From NCBI GenBank assembly GCA_017445755.1, contig JAFSSE010000036.1:33281-97280 (forward strand): a stretch of 64,000 bases of DNA, given 5' to 3'. Of the stretch, positions 53,150 to 62,245 are shown one piece after another. The position numbers and the translations under genes were made by a program. Every line of letters starts with the position of its first letter. The stretch's first letter is position 1. A model generated the notes under the pieces. It was given only the letters and a program-made list of their open reading frames with translations, ran no database searches and had not been told where the DNA came from. This stretch comes from Bacteroidales bacterium. GTDB taxonomy: Bacteria; Bacteroidota; Bacteroidia; Bacteroidales; UBA932.

Positions 53150-53683
53150 CTACTTCTTTTTCAGCTGGAATGTGTCCCTGTTGATTTTTGCCTCAAGGGT
53201 ATCTCCCCGAAGGACAACGGTCCAGGTCGTTTTTTCCGCTGTTTCCACAAAGTACTCGGGCGTTTCATACCACGGATTTGATTCCATGGTATCAACGTCA
53301 TAATCATAAATTGTGTACTCCAGGGGGGACATGCTGGAAATGAAATGAGACGCGAACTTTTTCTTTGGAGTCATGGTGAGGACGCCGTCGGCATATTCCC
53401 ATGTTCCGGACTCCTTGTTCCCAACATTCTCCAGCTTATATTCCCCGCTCACCCGGACAATCTCCTGGTACATATGCCAGACCGTATAAGTATTGCCGTC
53501 AAAAGCAATCCTGTACTTCTGGGTATATCCCTGCGCCATATCATGCTCAACGCTCCCTTCCCAGGTACCCTTAAGGGTTGTCTCGTTGATTTCAACAACT
53601 TCTGTATCAGGAGCATCGCCATTACAAGCTGCCAGACAAAAAACCGCTATAAATAAAGCGTATACATAATACTTTGTTTTCAT
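53150..53683 (-). CDS. Lipocalin-like lipoprotein
   Basis: 177 residues; lipoprotein signal MKTKYYVYALFIAVFCLAAC. A single beta domain with LKGTWEGSVEHDMAQGYTQK, SGEYKLENVGNKESGTWEYA and a terminal DTFQLKKK resembles one repeat of the neighbouring 286-residue lipoprotein, suggesting paralogy. Function unknown. It is separated from that gene by 182 bases with no other gene or clear signal. Confidence 0.6.
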   Translation of the reverse strand: MKTKYYVYALFIAVFCLAACNGDAPDTEVVEINETTLKGTWEGSVEHDMAQGYTQKYRIAFDGNTYTVWHMYQEIVRVSGEYKLENVGNKESGTWEYADGVLTMTPKKKFASHFISSMSPLEYTIYDYDVDTMESNPWYETPEYFVETAEKTTWTVVLRGDTLEAKINRDTFQLKKK

Positions 53684-53870
53684 AAGGGACTTCTTGGTCT
53701 ATTTGTTTCATTAAAAATATACACTCAGGTGCAAATAATCAAGCCGTTTGTTGTTTTGAATCATTTATTGTATGATTTGAAAACGCTTCACCGCTTCAAA
53801 AGGCGGTTTCTCAGCTCTCGCGGAAGAAGAAAGGGAGGGAGGTGGATGTTGGGAGGGGGGAGGGCGAAAA

Positions 53871-53897
53871 GAAAAAAGACCGCGGGAAGCGGTCTTT
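53871..53897 (-). terminator. Terminator of tRNA-Leu
   Basis: On the minus strand a perfect 9-base stem (AAAGACCGC / GCGGTCTTT) with a 5-base loop lies just behind the tRNA and runs into a T-tract. Confidence 0.8.
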
Positions 53898-53903
53898 CTC
53901 TTG

Positions 53904-53988
53904 TGCCCCAAGCGGGAATCGAACCCGCACGGCTTTAAAGGCCACTGGATTTTGAGTCCAGCGCGTCTACCAATTCCGCCATCAGGGC
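53904..53988 (-). tRNA. tRNA-Leu (anticodon CAA)
   Basis: 85 bases folding as a class II tRNA: acceptor GCCCTGA / TTGGGGC, D-stem GCG/CGC, anticodon stem CTGGA/TCCAG around loop CTCAAAA (anticodon CAA, reads UUG), a long variable arm, and T-arm GCGGG-TTCGATT-CCCGC. Discriminator A; CCA is not encoded. Confidence 0.95.
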
Positions 53989-53999
53989 GGGAGCGGATG

Positions 54000-54030
54000 C
54001 AAAGATAGATATTTTTAGCGGCTTTGCAAA
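54000..54030 (-). promoter_or_regulatory. Promoter of tRNA-Leu
   Basis: On the minus strand TTTG (54027-54030), 19 bases, TATCTTTG (54000-54007), a full consensus match ending 11 bases before the tRNA. Confidence 0.75.
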
Positions 54031-54091
54031 AGGGGCTACGGCAAAGTTTTTGCGGGAAGAGGGCCCGGAACACGAAAAAACAACCATCATC

Positions 54092-54778
54092 ATGAAAAAC
54101 ATTCTATCGGCATGTATTATAGGCGCCAGCATCATTGTTTTCGGCTGCCTTCTCAAAAGCGGAATGGACCACTTCACGGACAAGAACCGGGTTGTAACCG
54201 TCAAGGGACTCTCGGAGCAGGAAGTTCCGGCAGACCTGGTCACATGGACACTGAGCGTATATGAAACCGGAAACGACCTCCCGGCCCTGTACGACAAGAT
54301 GATTGCGACGAACGGGAAGGTCACCGCCTTCCTGAAAAACAACGGCATTGAGCAGGAAGAGATTTCCATCACCCCGCCCGATGTTGACGACCGTATCTCC
54401 AACCGGTACTCCAATGAATATATCCCCTTCAACTACAAGCTTACGACCCGGATCAGCGTTCGCTCGAAGAACGTTTCTCTGGTCCGCTCCATCATCGACC
54501 GGCAGGGAGAACTGATTCGCCAGGGTATCGCTCTCGGCGGCTATAATCCAATCAGTTATGAGTACACCGGCTTCCAGGAGATGAAACCGAAGATGCTCGA
54601 GGAGGCAATCGCCAATGCCCGCGAAAGCGCCGAACAGTTTGCGAAGAATTCCGGGAGCCGCATCGGCCGCATCATTACTGCCGATCAGGGACAGTTCTCC
54701 ATCACCGAATCCGACGAGCGTCCGGATGTAAAGAAGATCCGCGTAGTCAGCACGGTAAAGTATGCTCTTAAAAATTAG
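54092..54778 (+). CDS. SIMPL (DUF541) domain protein
   Basis: 228 residues from the ATG at 54092; an N-terminal hydrophobic anchor (ILSACIIGASIIVFGCLL) is followed by the SIMPL domain: VVTVKGLSEQEVPADLVTWT, VTAFLKNNGIEQEEISITPP and LEEAIANARESAEQFAKNSG. Family members are envelope proteins of unclear function, some linked to oxidative stress or outer membrane integrity. Divergent from the tRNA. Confidence 0.85.
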   Translation: MKNILSACIIGASIIVFGCLLKSGMDHFTDKNRVVTVKGLSEQEVPADLVTWTLSVYETGNDLPALYDKMIATNGKVTAFLKNNGIEQEEISITPPDVDDRISNRYSNEYIPFNYKLTTRISVRSKNVSLVRSIIDRQGELIRQGIALGGYNPISYEYTGFQEMKPKMLEEAIANARESAEQFAKNSGSRIGRIITADQGQFSITESDERPDVKKIRVVSTVKYALKN

Positions 54779-54831
54779 GCAAATACACTTAAAAACACGA
54801 CTGTCCCCTTCCAAATTGAAAGAAATTTCAC

Positions 54832-54839
54832 TACATTTG
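54832..54839 (+). promoter_or_regulatory. Putative -7 element TACATTTG for lpxK
   Basis: TACATTTG ends 24 bases before the lpxK ATG; -33 region not convincing. Confidence 0.5.
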
Positions 54840-54863
54840 CGGGATTTTTAAATCATCCTCCAA

Positions 54864-56009
54864 ATGATAGACAGAATCCTGTTGTTTCCATACACCCTGA
54901 CGCTCGCCCTTAGGGATTACGTTTTCCGGAAAGGGCTTGTCAAGAGTCAGAAAGCGGAGGTGCCGACAATCTGTGTCGGCAATATCTCCGTTGGTGGAAC
55001 CGGCAAGACTCCTCATGCGGAGATGATCATAAAAACCCTTCTGAGAAGCGACGAATGGGGTTTCCGCAACATAGCCGTCCTCTCCCGGGGCTATAAGCGC
55101 AAATCGAAGGGATTCCAGAAAGTTACCCGCGACGGCGTCGCCTCCCTCTATGGGGACGAGCCGCTCCAGATTGCTAAAAAATTCCCCTCGGTAACTGTCG
55201 CCGTTGACCGTAACCGCGTTGAAGGGTGCCGCTTCCTTTGTCACCCGGAAGAACTTGCGGACAGCAAAAAAGCCAGGCGCTGCATCGAAAAGACGCTGCC
55301 CTCATCCGATATCATTATCCTGGACGACGGTTTCCAGTATCGGAAACTCCGCGCCGATGTGAACGTCGTACTCGTAGATTATAACCGGCCGATTCACAAG
55401 GACATGCTCCTGCCGCTCGGGCGTCTTCGCGACCTCCCGAGGAGAATCCGCGAAGCCGATATCATCGTGGTGACGAAATGCCCCCCTTACCTCGACCAGT
55501 GGGAGAAGGGAAAATGGGCCCAGTACCTCAACGTGGAAGGTTTCAGCACGGCAACATGCAAGGGCTTCAGCTGTGAAGGCAAGGAGCAGACCCTCCTCTT
55601 CTCCCATATCGGCTACAGGGACATGAATCCTGTATATGAGGACGCCGACGGAAGGTTCATCTACGCCAAACGGCTCATCCTCTTCAGCGGAATAGCCCGT
55701 GACACCCAGATTCGGAACTACCTTTCCGACAAGTACCGCATCGTCCGTAAATTCAATTTTCCGGACCATCACAGGTACACTTCCGCCGACATCCGCTCAA
55801 TCCTTCATGCCGTCGAGGAGAACCCGACCGCGGTCGTAGCCACGACGGAGAAGGACGCCCAGAGGGTCGTGGATACGAAAAACGTCCCCGAAACACTTCG
55901 GGAACGCCTTTTCCAGGTCCCTATAGAAGTCTCGTTCCTCTCGGAACAGGAAAAAGAGATCTTCGAGGAAACGCTTCTTCGGCTCGTAAGGGAAAGGAGA
56001 AACCGGTAA
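54864..56009 (+). CDS. lpxK: Tetraacyldisaccharide 4'-kinase
   Basis: 381 residues. An N-terminal membrane-associated helix (MIDRILLFPYTLTLALRDYV), the P-loop VGNISVGGTGKTPHAEM (about 38-54), AVLSRGYKRKSKGF, the Walker-B-like DIIILDDGFQYRKL and a late FPDHHRYTSADIRSI. It adds the 4'-phosphate to the lipid A precursor at the inner membrane. Convergent with the DAHP synthase gene. Confidence 0.95.
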   Translation: MIDRILLFPYTLTLALRDYVFRKGLVKSQKAEVPTICVGNISVGGTGKTPHAEMIIKTLLRSDEWGFRNIAVLSRGYKRKSKGFQKVTRDGVASLYGDEPLQIAKKFPSVTVAVDRNRVEGCRFLCHPEELADSKKARRCIEKTLPSSDIIILDDGFQYRKLRADVNVVLVDYNRPIHKDMLLPLGRLRDLPRRIREADIIVVTKCPPYLDQWEKGKWAQYLNVEGFSTATCKGFSCEGKEQTLLFSHIGYRDMNPVYEDADGRFIYAKRLILFSGIARDTQIRNYLSDKYRIVRKFNFPDHHRYTSADIRSILHAVEENPTAVVATTEKDAQRVVDTKNVPETLRERLFQVPIEVSFLSEQEKEIFEETLLRLVRERRNR

Positions 56010-56010
56010 G

Positions 56011-57099
56011 CTACCTTTCCAGCACATCATTCTGAATCCGGACGGATTCTTCATGGATGGCCGTGAAAACCGTCTCGATGAACTCCTCTGAAAGCCCGCT
56101 CTGCCGGGCTTTTTCTTTCATCTTCTCCAGGATGGAATCCCAGCGGGATGTCTGTAGAATCGCGATATTGTGGTCCTTCTTGTACTGCCCGATCTTCCGG
56201 CTGATCCCCATTCGGGTATTGAAGGCGTAGAGAAGGTTCTCATCGATAATGTCAATCTGGGCACGGAGCTGATCGATGCCCTCGCGGTATTCGCGGCTGT
56301 CGGAATCATTGTCCCGGACGACAATCGACTCCAGCATATGCTGCAGGGCCTTCGGGGTGAGCTGCTGCGAGGCATCGCTGAGGGCCGCGGAAGGGTTGCA
56401 GTGGGACTCGATCATGAGCCCGTCCAGGCCGAGGTCCATGGCCCTCTGGGATATTTCCTGGAGGTAATCGCGGCTGCCGCCCATATGGCTCGGATCGGCG
56501 AAAAACGGGAGCTCAGGGTAGCGGGTGCGGAGTTCAATGGCGATTTTCCAGAGCGGGTCATTGCGGTAGGCCATCTTCTCGGAGGAGGAGAAACCGCGGT
56601 GGATGACGCCGAGCTTCTTCACACCGGCCCGGTTCAGCCGCTCCAGGGCGCCTATCCAGAGGTCCAGGTCGGGGTTGACCGGATTCTTGACAAGGACCGG
56701 AATATCGGTATCGGAGAGGGCGTCCGCGATTTCCTGGACAAGGAAGGGATTCGCCGTCGTCCTCGCACCCAGCCAGACCATGTCCACCCCGTACTTGATG
56801 CACTCGAAGACATGTTTGTCGCCGGCAACCTCCGTTGCGACCTTCATCCCGTAATCGCGCTTTACCTGCTGGAGCCATTTCAGGCCGGGGGTACCGACCC
56901 CTTCGAAGGAGCCCGGGTGGGTCCGGGGCTTCCAAATGCCGGCGCGGAATACATGGATGCCGAAGGCGGCAAGGCCCGCTGCGGTCTCAAGGACCTGCTC
57001 CTGGCTTTCAGCGCTGCAGGGCCCTGCAATGACCATGGGCCTGGGGAGAGTGAAAAAACCCCATTCAGAAACGGGGACAATATCGAGTGTCTTTGCCAT
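56011..57099 (-). CDS. Bifunctional DAHP synthase / chorismate mutase type II
   Basis: 362 residues. The KDO8P/DAHP synthase barrel occupies about 1-260 (PMVIAGPCSAESQEQVLETA, FRAGIWKPRTHPGSFEGVG, VIHRGFSS, FFADPSHMGGSRDY, MIESHCNP). The C-terminal about 95 residues are an AroQ-type chorismate mutase (IDQLRAQIDIIDENLLYAFN, ISRKIGQYKKDHNIAI). It joins the first shikimate step and the branch to prephenate, so end-product control through the mutase part is possible, as known for such fusions. Start overlaps tyrA stop by 1 base. Confidence 0.94.
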   Translation of the reverse strand: MAKTLDIVPVSEWGFFTLPRPMVIAGPCSAESQEQVLETAAGLAAFGIHVFRAGIWKPRTHPGSFEGVGTPGLKWLQQVKRDYGMKVATEVAGDKHVFECIKYGVDMVWLGARTTANPFLVQEIADALSDTDIPVLVKNPVNPDLDLWIGALERLNRAGVKKLGVIHRGFSSSEKMAYRNDPLWKIAIELRTRYPELPFFADPSHMGGSRDYLQEISQRAMDLGLDGLMIESHCNPSAALSDASQQLTPKALQHMLESIVVRDNDSDSREYREGIDQLRAQIDIIDENLLYAFNTRMGISRKIGQYKKDHNIAILQTSRWDSILEKMKEKARQSGLSEEFIETVFTAIHEESVRIQNDVLER

Positions 57100-57953
57100 T
57101 ATCTGATAATCTTTCTGATCCGGTTTGCTTCCTCGATGAGCTCCCGGATACGGCCCTCGTCAAAATCGGCGATGGCGTCCCGGAAACTGCTCATCTTGTC
57201 AATATATGTGTCGATTACACGGAGGACGTTGTCCCGGTTCTGGGTCAGGATCGGCACCCACATGTCTGCATTGGACTTGGCGAGGCGTACCGTGGAGGAA
57301 AAACCGCCGGAAGCCAGGTCGAAAATATGCTTCTCATCCTTCTCCTTGTCGAGGACGGTCAGCGCAAGCGCGAACGAAGTGACATGGGAAATATGGGAGA
57401 CATACGCCGTATGGACATCGTGGTTGGCGGAGTTCATGTAAATCGGGCGCATGTTGAGGGTCTCATAGAGGGTCTCTATGGTCTTCAGATGCTTCGGGGA
57501 CGATTCTTCCACGTCCGCGAAAATACAGGCCCTGCCGTCGAAAAGGTTGGGCATGGCCGCCCAGGGGCCGGAATATTCCGTTCCGGCCATGGGGTGGGTC
57601 GAGACGAACTGGGGCCGGCAGCTGTGGTAGCGCGTAGCAAGGCAGATCTGCTCCTTGACAGAGCAGGTGTCAATCACAATCCTGTCCTTAGAACCACTCC
57701 TTTCGAAACGGTCCAGAATATCGCAGACCATCTTCACCGCATCTCCGACAGGAACGGCAACTACCACAATATCAGCTTCTTCTACGCATCGTTCATATGA
57801 AACGACCTCGTCGACCAGCCCTATTTTCTCTGCGGCGGAGGCATTGACCGGGTCCGACTCCACGCCTATAACCCGGTCGGCGAAACCCCTACGACGGAGG
57901 TCTATCGCCATCGAGCCCCCGATGAGGCCCAGTCCTATGATTCCTACCTGCAT
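57099..57953 (-). CDS. tyrA: Prephenate dehydrogenase
   Basis: 284 residues. Rossmann motif VGIIGLGLIGGSMAIDLRRR at the start, VVVAVPVGD, STHPMAGTEYSGPWAA for prephenate binding (conserved His-Pro-Met-Ala), and the helical C-terminal dimer domain. Makes 4-hydroxyphenylpyruvate for tyrosine. No ACT domain. It overlaps the aminotransferase end by 10 bases and the next gene by 1. Confidence 0.94.
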   Translation of the reverse strand: MQVGIIGLGLIGGSMAIDLRRRGFADRVIGVESDPVNASAAEKIGLVDEVVSYERCVEEADIVVVAVPVGDAVKMVCDILDRFERSGSKDRIVIDTCSVKEQICLATRYHSCRPQFVSTHPMAGTEYSGPWAAMPNLFDGRACIFADVEESSPKHLKTIETLYETLNMRPIYMNSANHDVHTAYVSHISHVTSFALALTVLDKEKDEKHIFDLASGGFSSTVRLAKSNADMWVPILTQNRDNVLRVIDTYIDKMSSFRDAIADFDEGRIRELIEEANRIRKIIR

Positions 57954-59140
57954 ATATGATCCTTTATTCTTTGCTGCGCCTCACGGAGCGTCTCCACCGG
58001 AGCGCACAGCGAAACGCGGATAAAATGTTCTCCGTTCTTCCCGAAGATGAATCCCGGGGTAATGAAAACTCCTGCCTTGTAGAGTACCTCGTCGGAAATT
58101 ACCTCGCCAGGCGTCCTGGAAGGGTCGGAAACCCCCTCGGGAACCTTTCCCCAGAGGAAAAGCCCGCTGCTGTCCGCGTTGTACTTAACTCCGAGCAGGT
58201 CGAAGATTTTTCCTGCCTCAACCCGGCGGCGCCTATATTCTTCATTGAGCGAACGGTACCACTCCGGACCCTCTCCAAGGGCTGCGACCGCGGCCTCCTG
58301 GAGCGGACGGAACATGCCGCTGTCCATCTGGGTCTTTACCTTCAGGATTTCTGAAAGGAGGTCGGCGTCCCCGGCGACCATGCCGATACGCCAGCCGCTC
58401 ATATTGTGGGCCTTGCTGAGAGAATTCAGCTCCAGACAGCATTCCCTGGCCCCTTCCGCCCCGAAAATCGAAAGCGGCTCATCGGTCAGGATGAAGCTGT
58501 ACGGGTTGTCATTCACGATGAGAATCCCATGGTCCCGGCCAAAATCCACTATACGCTGATACAGGGCGCGGGTCGCCTTCCCTCCGGTCGGCATGTTCGG
58601 ATAGTTCGTCCACATTATCTTGACCCCGCTGAGGTCCATCTTCTCAAGCGCCTCAAAATCCGGCTGCCAGCCCTTCTCCTCGAGGAGGTCGTACCGGACC
58701 ATCTTCGCTCCCGTAAGGAGCGAGGCGGAAGTATAGGTCGGATAACCCGGATCCGGGACGAGAACCTTGTCGCCAGGATTGAGGAAGGTCATGGAAATCA
58801 GGAGAATACCCTCCTTTGATCCGACCAGGGGACGAATCTCGGTCTCGGGATTCAGAGTAACATGATAATACCGCTCATACCATTTGGCAAACCCCTCCCT
58901 GAGCTCCGGTATACCGGTATAGCTCTGGTACTTATGAAATCCCTTCTTCGGAGCTGCCGCAGTGAGGGCTTCAATTGCACTCTTCGGAGGCATGCCGTCA
59001 GGAGCCCCGATTCCGAGATTTATGACGGGGGCTTCTCCGCGGGACGAGCGTTCCGCATTGATCTTTGCAAGCTCGCGGTTCTTGACAGAAAAATAATACT
59101 CCTTTACGGAGCCGGTCCTTAGAGCGGGTTCTATTATCAT
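57944..59140 (-). CDS. PLP-dependent aminotransferase (aromatic/prephenate branch)
   Basis: 398 residues from the ATG at 59140. Motifs: INLGIGAPDGMPP, YPNMPTGGKA in place of NPNNPTG, the pyridine Asp in VNDNPYSF, Schiff-base Lys in LNSLSKAHNMSGWRIG. Between pheA and tyrA, it most likely aminates phenylpyruvate, hydroxyphenylpyruvate or prephenate. Related to the LL-DAP/aspartate class, so aspartate is an alternative. Confidence 0.9.
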   Translation of the reverse strand: MIIEPALRTGSVKEYYFSVKNRELAKINAERSSRGEAPVINLGIGAPDGMPPKSAIEALTAAAPKKGFHKYQSYTGIPELREGFAKWYERYYHVTLNPETEIRPLVGSKEGILLISMTFLNPGDKVLVPDPGYPTYTSASLLTGAKMVRYDLLEEKGWQPDFEALEKMDLSGVKIMWTNYPNMPTGGKATRALYQRIVDFGRDHGILIVNDNPYSFILTDEPLSIFGAEGARECCLELNSLSKAHNMSGWRIGMVAGDADLLSEILKVKTQMDSGMFRPLQEAAVAALGEGPEWYRSLNEEYRRRRVEAGKIFDLLGVKYNADSSGLFLWGKVPEGVSDPSRTPGEVISDEVLYKAGVFITPGFIFGKNGEHFIRVSLCAPVETLREAQQRIKDHICR

Positions 59141-59156
59141 AATATACTGATTTTCA

Positions 59157-59987
59157 CTATATTGCCGCCTTGTACTCTCCCAGGACGGCCAGATCCTCGA
59201 TGAGGGGACGGACGGCCGAGAGGGCCTGGTGATAGCGGAGGGGGTCTTCGAACTTGATGTCGGCATAGAAGAAATACTGCCACTCGCGCCCGGGAATCGG
59301 AAGGGACTGAATTCTCGTCAGATTCATGTCATAGAAGGAGAGGATTGTCAGTATATGGGCCAGGGACCCGGGTTTATGCGGCAGGGTGAAACAGAGGGAG
59401 GCCTTATCCACGGCCGCTTCCGGAAGCTCCACCGCATCGTCAAAGATTAGAAAGCGGGTGAAATTCTGTTTGTACGTCTCGATACTCCGTCGGAGGATTT
59501 CAAGTCCATAAAGCTCCGCCGCAAGGGAAGACGCCACGGCCCCAACGCCGCGAATCCCATCCTCAGCTATCTCAGCGGCACTTTTTGCGGTATCCTCCGA
59601 CTCGACAAGCTTTATCCATGGACACTCCTTCTCGAAAAAATCCCGGGTCTGGTTGATGGCCATGTAATGGGTCCTCACCTCGACGATGTCCCTGAGGGAC
59701 TGGCCGGGAAGGGCCATGAGGTTCTGCTCGATACGGAGATACACCTCTCCCTTTACCTTCCGGTCGTACTTTCTAAGGAGCTCGAAATTATGGATCAGAC
59801 CGCCTGAAACTGTATTTTCGATGGCCATGACTGCCGCATCCGCCCGGCCCTCCGAAAGGGCCCGGTAAAGGTCTTCGAAGGTATCGCACTCGACTATGTC
59901 AGGGACAAAGCCGGACTGGGCATAGAACTGCCGGGCCGCCTGCTCGTGGAAACACCCTTTGTAACCCTGTATCGCAACGCGTTTCAC
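59157..59987 (-). CDS. pheA: Prephenate dehydratase
   Basis: 276 residues. The dehydratase domain (about 1-180) has AIQGYKGCFHEQAARQFYAQ, AVMAIENTVSGGLIHNFELL and the TRFLIF motif; a C-terminal ACT domain (about 195-270, FTLPHKPGSLAHILTILSFY, NLTRIQSLPI) is the usual phenylalanine sensor. No mutase domain, which fits the mutase being fused to DAHP synthase downstream. Start overlaps frr stop by 4 bases. Confidence 0.95.
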   Translation of the reverse strand: MKRVAIQGYKGCFHEQAARQFYAQSGFVPDIVECDTFEDLYRALSEGRADAAVMAIENTVSGGLIHNFELLRKYDRKVKGEVYLRIEQNLMALPGQSLRDIVEVRTHYMAINQTRDFFEKECPWIKLVESEDTAKSAAEIAEDGIRGVGAVASSLAAELYGLEILRRSIETYKQNFTRFLIFDDAVELPEAAVDKASLCFTLPHKPGSLAHILTILSFYDMNLTRIQSLPIPGREWQYFFYADIKFEDPLRYHQALSAVRPLIEDLAVLGEYKAAI

Positions 59988-60550
59988 ACCGTAAGGATCT
60001 CTTTTTCCTTGGCAGCGATGATTTCGTCAATCTTCTTGACCCACTTGTCGGTCACTTTCTGGAGCTCTTCCTCGCCTTCCTTTTCGCCATCCTCGGTCAG
60101 TCCTTCATTCTTCTGGGCCTTTTTCAGGAGGTCGATGCCGTCACGGCGGGCGTTGCGGACAGAAACCTTGGAAGTCTCGCCGGCGGCCTTCGCCTTCTTG
60201 ATGAGTTCACGGCGACGCTCCTCGGTAAGGGCGGGAACGACGCAGCGGATTACCTCACCGTTGTTCGACGGGGTCAGTCCAACATTGGCGTCGAGAATCG
60301 CCTTTTCAACCTTTCCGATAAGGGTGCGCTCCCAGGGCTGAATAACGATGGTCTTGGCATCCGGGGTAGTAATGGACGCAACCTGGTTCAGCGGGGTCTG
60401 GGTTCCGTAATAATCGACGGAAACGCCGTTGAAGATGGACGGGTTGGCTTTTCCGACCCGGTAGGTCTTGAGGTCTTCCTCGAGGAAATCGACTGAATCC
60501 TGCATCTTGGCGGAAATGCTGTCGACTATTTCTTTCGCGCGTGGTAACAT
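59984..60550 (-). CDS. frr: Ribosome recycling factor
   Basis: 188 residues, full length. Family segments: VDFLEEDLKTYRVGKANPSI, VDYYGTQTPLNQVASITTPD, IQPWERTLIGKVEKAI, and RRDGIDLLKK near the end. Separates ribosomes from mRNA after termination with EF-G. Placed between pyrH (45 bases) and pheA (4-base overlap). Confidence 0.97.
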   Translation of the reverse strand: MLPRAKEIVDSISAKMQDSVDFLEEDLKTYRVGKANPSIFNGVSVDYYGTQTPLNQVASITTPDAKTIVIQPWERTLIGKVEKAILDANVGLTPSNNGEVIRCVVPALTEERRRELIKKAKAAGETSKVSVRNARRDGIDLLKKAQKNEGLTEDGEKEGEEELQKVTDKWVKKIDEIIAAKEKEILTV

Positions 60551-60595
60551 ATCTTTTTTTCGTTTAGTTATCGGTGCAAATATAATGAATCTTGC

Positions 60596-61300
60596 CTAAA
60601 CATGGACAAGGGTCCCAACCTTTTCTCCCTCGAGAAGGCGGGTAAGATTGCCGGGGCAGTTCATGTCAAAGACGATTATCGGCATGTTCCCTTCGGAGCA
60701 GAGGGCGAAGGCGGTCTGGTCCATGACCTTAAGGTGTTTGGAAATCGCCTCGTCAAAGGTCAGGTCTTCATATTTAACCGCAGTCGGATCCTTTTCCGGA
60801 TCGGCGGTATAGACCCCGTCGACCCTGGTTCCCTTCAGGAGGGCATCCGCCCCGATTTCGAGGGCCCTCAGGGCCGCTCCGGAATCGGTCGTGAAGAAGG
60901 GGTTTCCGGTACCTCCGGAAATAAGGGCTACGCCGCCTCTTTCGAGCACCTTTACCGCATCGTCCCTCATATAGTACTTTGCGACCGGCTCCATGGGAGT
61001 TGCCGTAAATACCTGGGCATCAACGCCATGGTCCTTGATAAACATCGAAAGGGCGAGGGAGTTGATAACCGTCGCAAGCATACCCATCTTGTCTCCATCG
61101 ACACGGTCGAAGCCCTTCCCGACGCCCTGGAGCCCGCGGAAGATGTTTCCTCCGCCGTTCACGATTGCAATCTGGAGGCCGGCTTTGGCCGCAGCCGCTA
61201 TTTCTTTCGCATAGGCATCGAGACTTGCGGTATCCAGCCCCTTGCCTGCATTTCCGCCCAGACTCTCGCCGCTGAGCTTCAATAATACTCTCTTATACAT
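60596..61300 (-). CDS. pyrH: UMP kinase
   Basis: 234 residues. Amino acid kinase fold: VLLKLSGESLGGNAGKGLD, IVNGGGNIFRG, GNPFFTTDSGAALRALEIGA, ADALLKGTRVDGVYTADPEK. Phosphorylates UMP to UDP. First gene of pyrH-frr-pheA-aminotransferase-tyrA-DAHPS/CM. Confidence 0.97.
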   Translation of the reverse strand: MYKRVLLKLSGESLGGNAGKGLDTASLDAYAKEIAAAAKAGLQIAIVNGGGNIFRGLQGVGKGFDRVDGDKMGMLATVINSLALSMFIKDHGVDAQVFTATPMEPVAKYYMRDDAVKVLERGGVALISGGTGNPFFTTDSGAALRALEIGADALLKGTRVDGVYTADPEKDPTAVKYEDLTFDEAISKHLKVMDQTAFALCSEGNMPIIVFDMNCPGNLTRLLEGEKVGTLVHV

Positions 61301-61334
61301 AAACCTGTTTTTTGCAGATAAACTTGCAGATTTA

Positions 61335-61342
61335 CAAATTTA
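61335..61342 (-). promoter_or_regulatory. Putative -7 element TAAATTTG for pyrH
   Basis: The minus strand reads TAAATTTG, 34 bases before the pyrH ATG. No clear -33 match. Confidence 0.45.
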
Positions 61343-61384
61343 ATGATTTCTCACGGAAAATTATGAAACTTCACTGAAAGAAAT

Positions 61385-61392
61385 TATCTTTG
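61385..61392 (+). promoter_or_regulatory. Putative -7 element TATCTTTG for sdhC
   Basis: TATCTTTG ends 33 bases before the ATG at 61426; it overlaps the upstream TTG of the longer frame and so supports the later start. Confidence 0.55.
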
Positions 61393-61425
61393 TATGATTA
61401 TTTACGAAAACAACAAATACCAAAT

Positions 61426-62166
61426 ATGGCTAAATTCCTTACCTCCTCGATTGGAAAGAAGTTCGTCCAGAGCATCAGCGGCGCCTTCCTTATCCTTTTC
61501 CTGCTCCTGCACGGAACGATCAACTTTTTCTCTGTGATTGATACCTTTACCGGCAAATACGGAATCGCTCTTCCGGACGAGAAACTCTTCACTCCCGGAG
61601 ACGGTCTCTTCAAACTGGGTTGTGACTTCATGTCCACTCCGGTTATAGATATCATGGTTCCGATTCTCGCACTCGGTATCCTCATCCATATCGGATTCGG
61701 AATCTGGCTCTCCGTCGAGAACTACCGCAAGCGCGGCGGCGTCAAGCGTTACGAGGTGGCAAGCAAAGCCAAAGCAGACTCATGGTCCGCAAAGAACATG
61801 TTCGTCCTCGGTCTCGTAATCCTCGGTCTCCTCTTCTTCCATCTCTCCCACTTCTGGGCAAAGATGCAGCTCCAGGAATTCATGGGTGCCGAAGCGGCAA
61901 ACAACCCTTATGCCCTTCTCAACCAGACTTTCGGAAACATCTGGGTACTCCTTATTTACATAGTCTGGTTCGTCGCCATCTGGCTCCACCTCAACCATGG
62001 CTTCTGGAGCATGTTCCAGTCCATCGGCTGGAACAACAAGATCTGGCTCAAGCGCCTGAAGGTAATCAGCGTAGTAGTCAGCACGATCATCATTATCCTC
62101 TTTGTCGCGGCAGCCGTCAACGGCTACCTCCAGGCAAACTTCATCAAAGCTCCTCTGACGCTGTAG
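61426..62166 (+). CDS. sdhC: Succinate dehydrogenase/fumarate reductase cytochrome b subunit
   Basis: 246 residues from the ATG at 61426. Five hydrophobic segments; His residues for the two haems are within LLLHGTINFF, LIHIGFGIWLSVENYRK, LLFFHLSHFW and LHLNHGFWSMFQSIGW. This is the single-subunit anchor of the Bacteroidetes fumarate reductase/succinate dehydrogenase, normally followed by the flavoprotein and iron-sulfur genes. Here a terminator and an ATPase gene follow instead, so sdhA and sdhB are not next to it. Confidence 0.92.
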   Translation: MAKFLTSSIGKKFVQSISGAFLILFLLLHGTINFFSVIDTFTGKYGIALPDEKLFTPGDGLFKLGCDFMSTPVIDIMVPILALGILIHIGFGIWLSVENYRKRGGVKRYEVASKAKADSWSAKNMFVLGLVILGLLFFHLSHFWAKMQLQEFMGAEAANNPYALLNQTFGNIWVLLIYIVWFVAIWLHLNHGFWSMFQSIGWNNKIWLKRLKVISVVVSTIIIILFVAAAVNGYLQANFIKAPLTL

Positions 62167-62216
62167 GAGTCACTTTAAAACCCCGTCTGACACACGTCAG
62201 ATGGGGTTTTTCTTTA
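62161..62216 (+). repeat. Terminator repeat, copy 1
   Basis: 56 bases starting with the last Leu codon and stop of sdhC; 54 are identical to copy 2 at 63770-63825. It holds a strong hairpin: AAAACCCC and TCTGAC pair with GTCAGA and GGGGTTTT around ACAC, then a T-run. With A-runs on the other side it can stop transcription both ways, serving sdhC and the ATPase. Weaker similarity goes on for about 25 bases beyond. Confidence 0.8.
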
Positions 62217-62245
62217 AAACTTAACCACGACTTAACCACAGTCCT

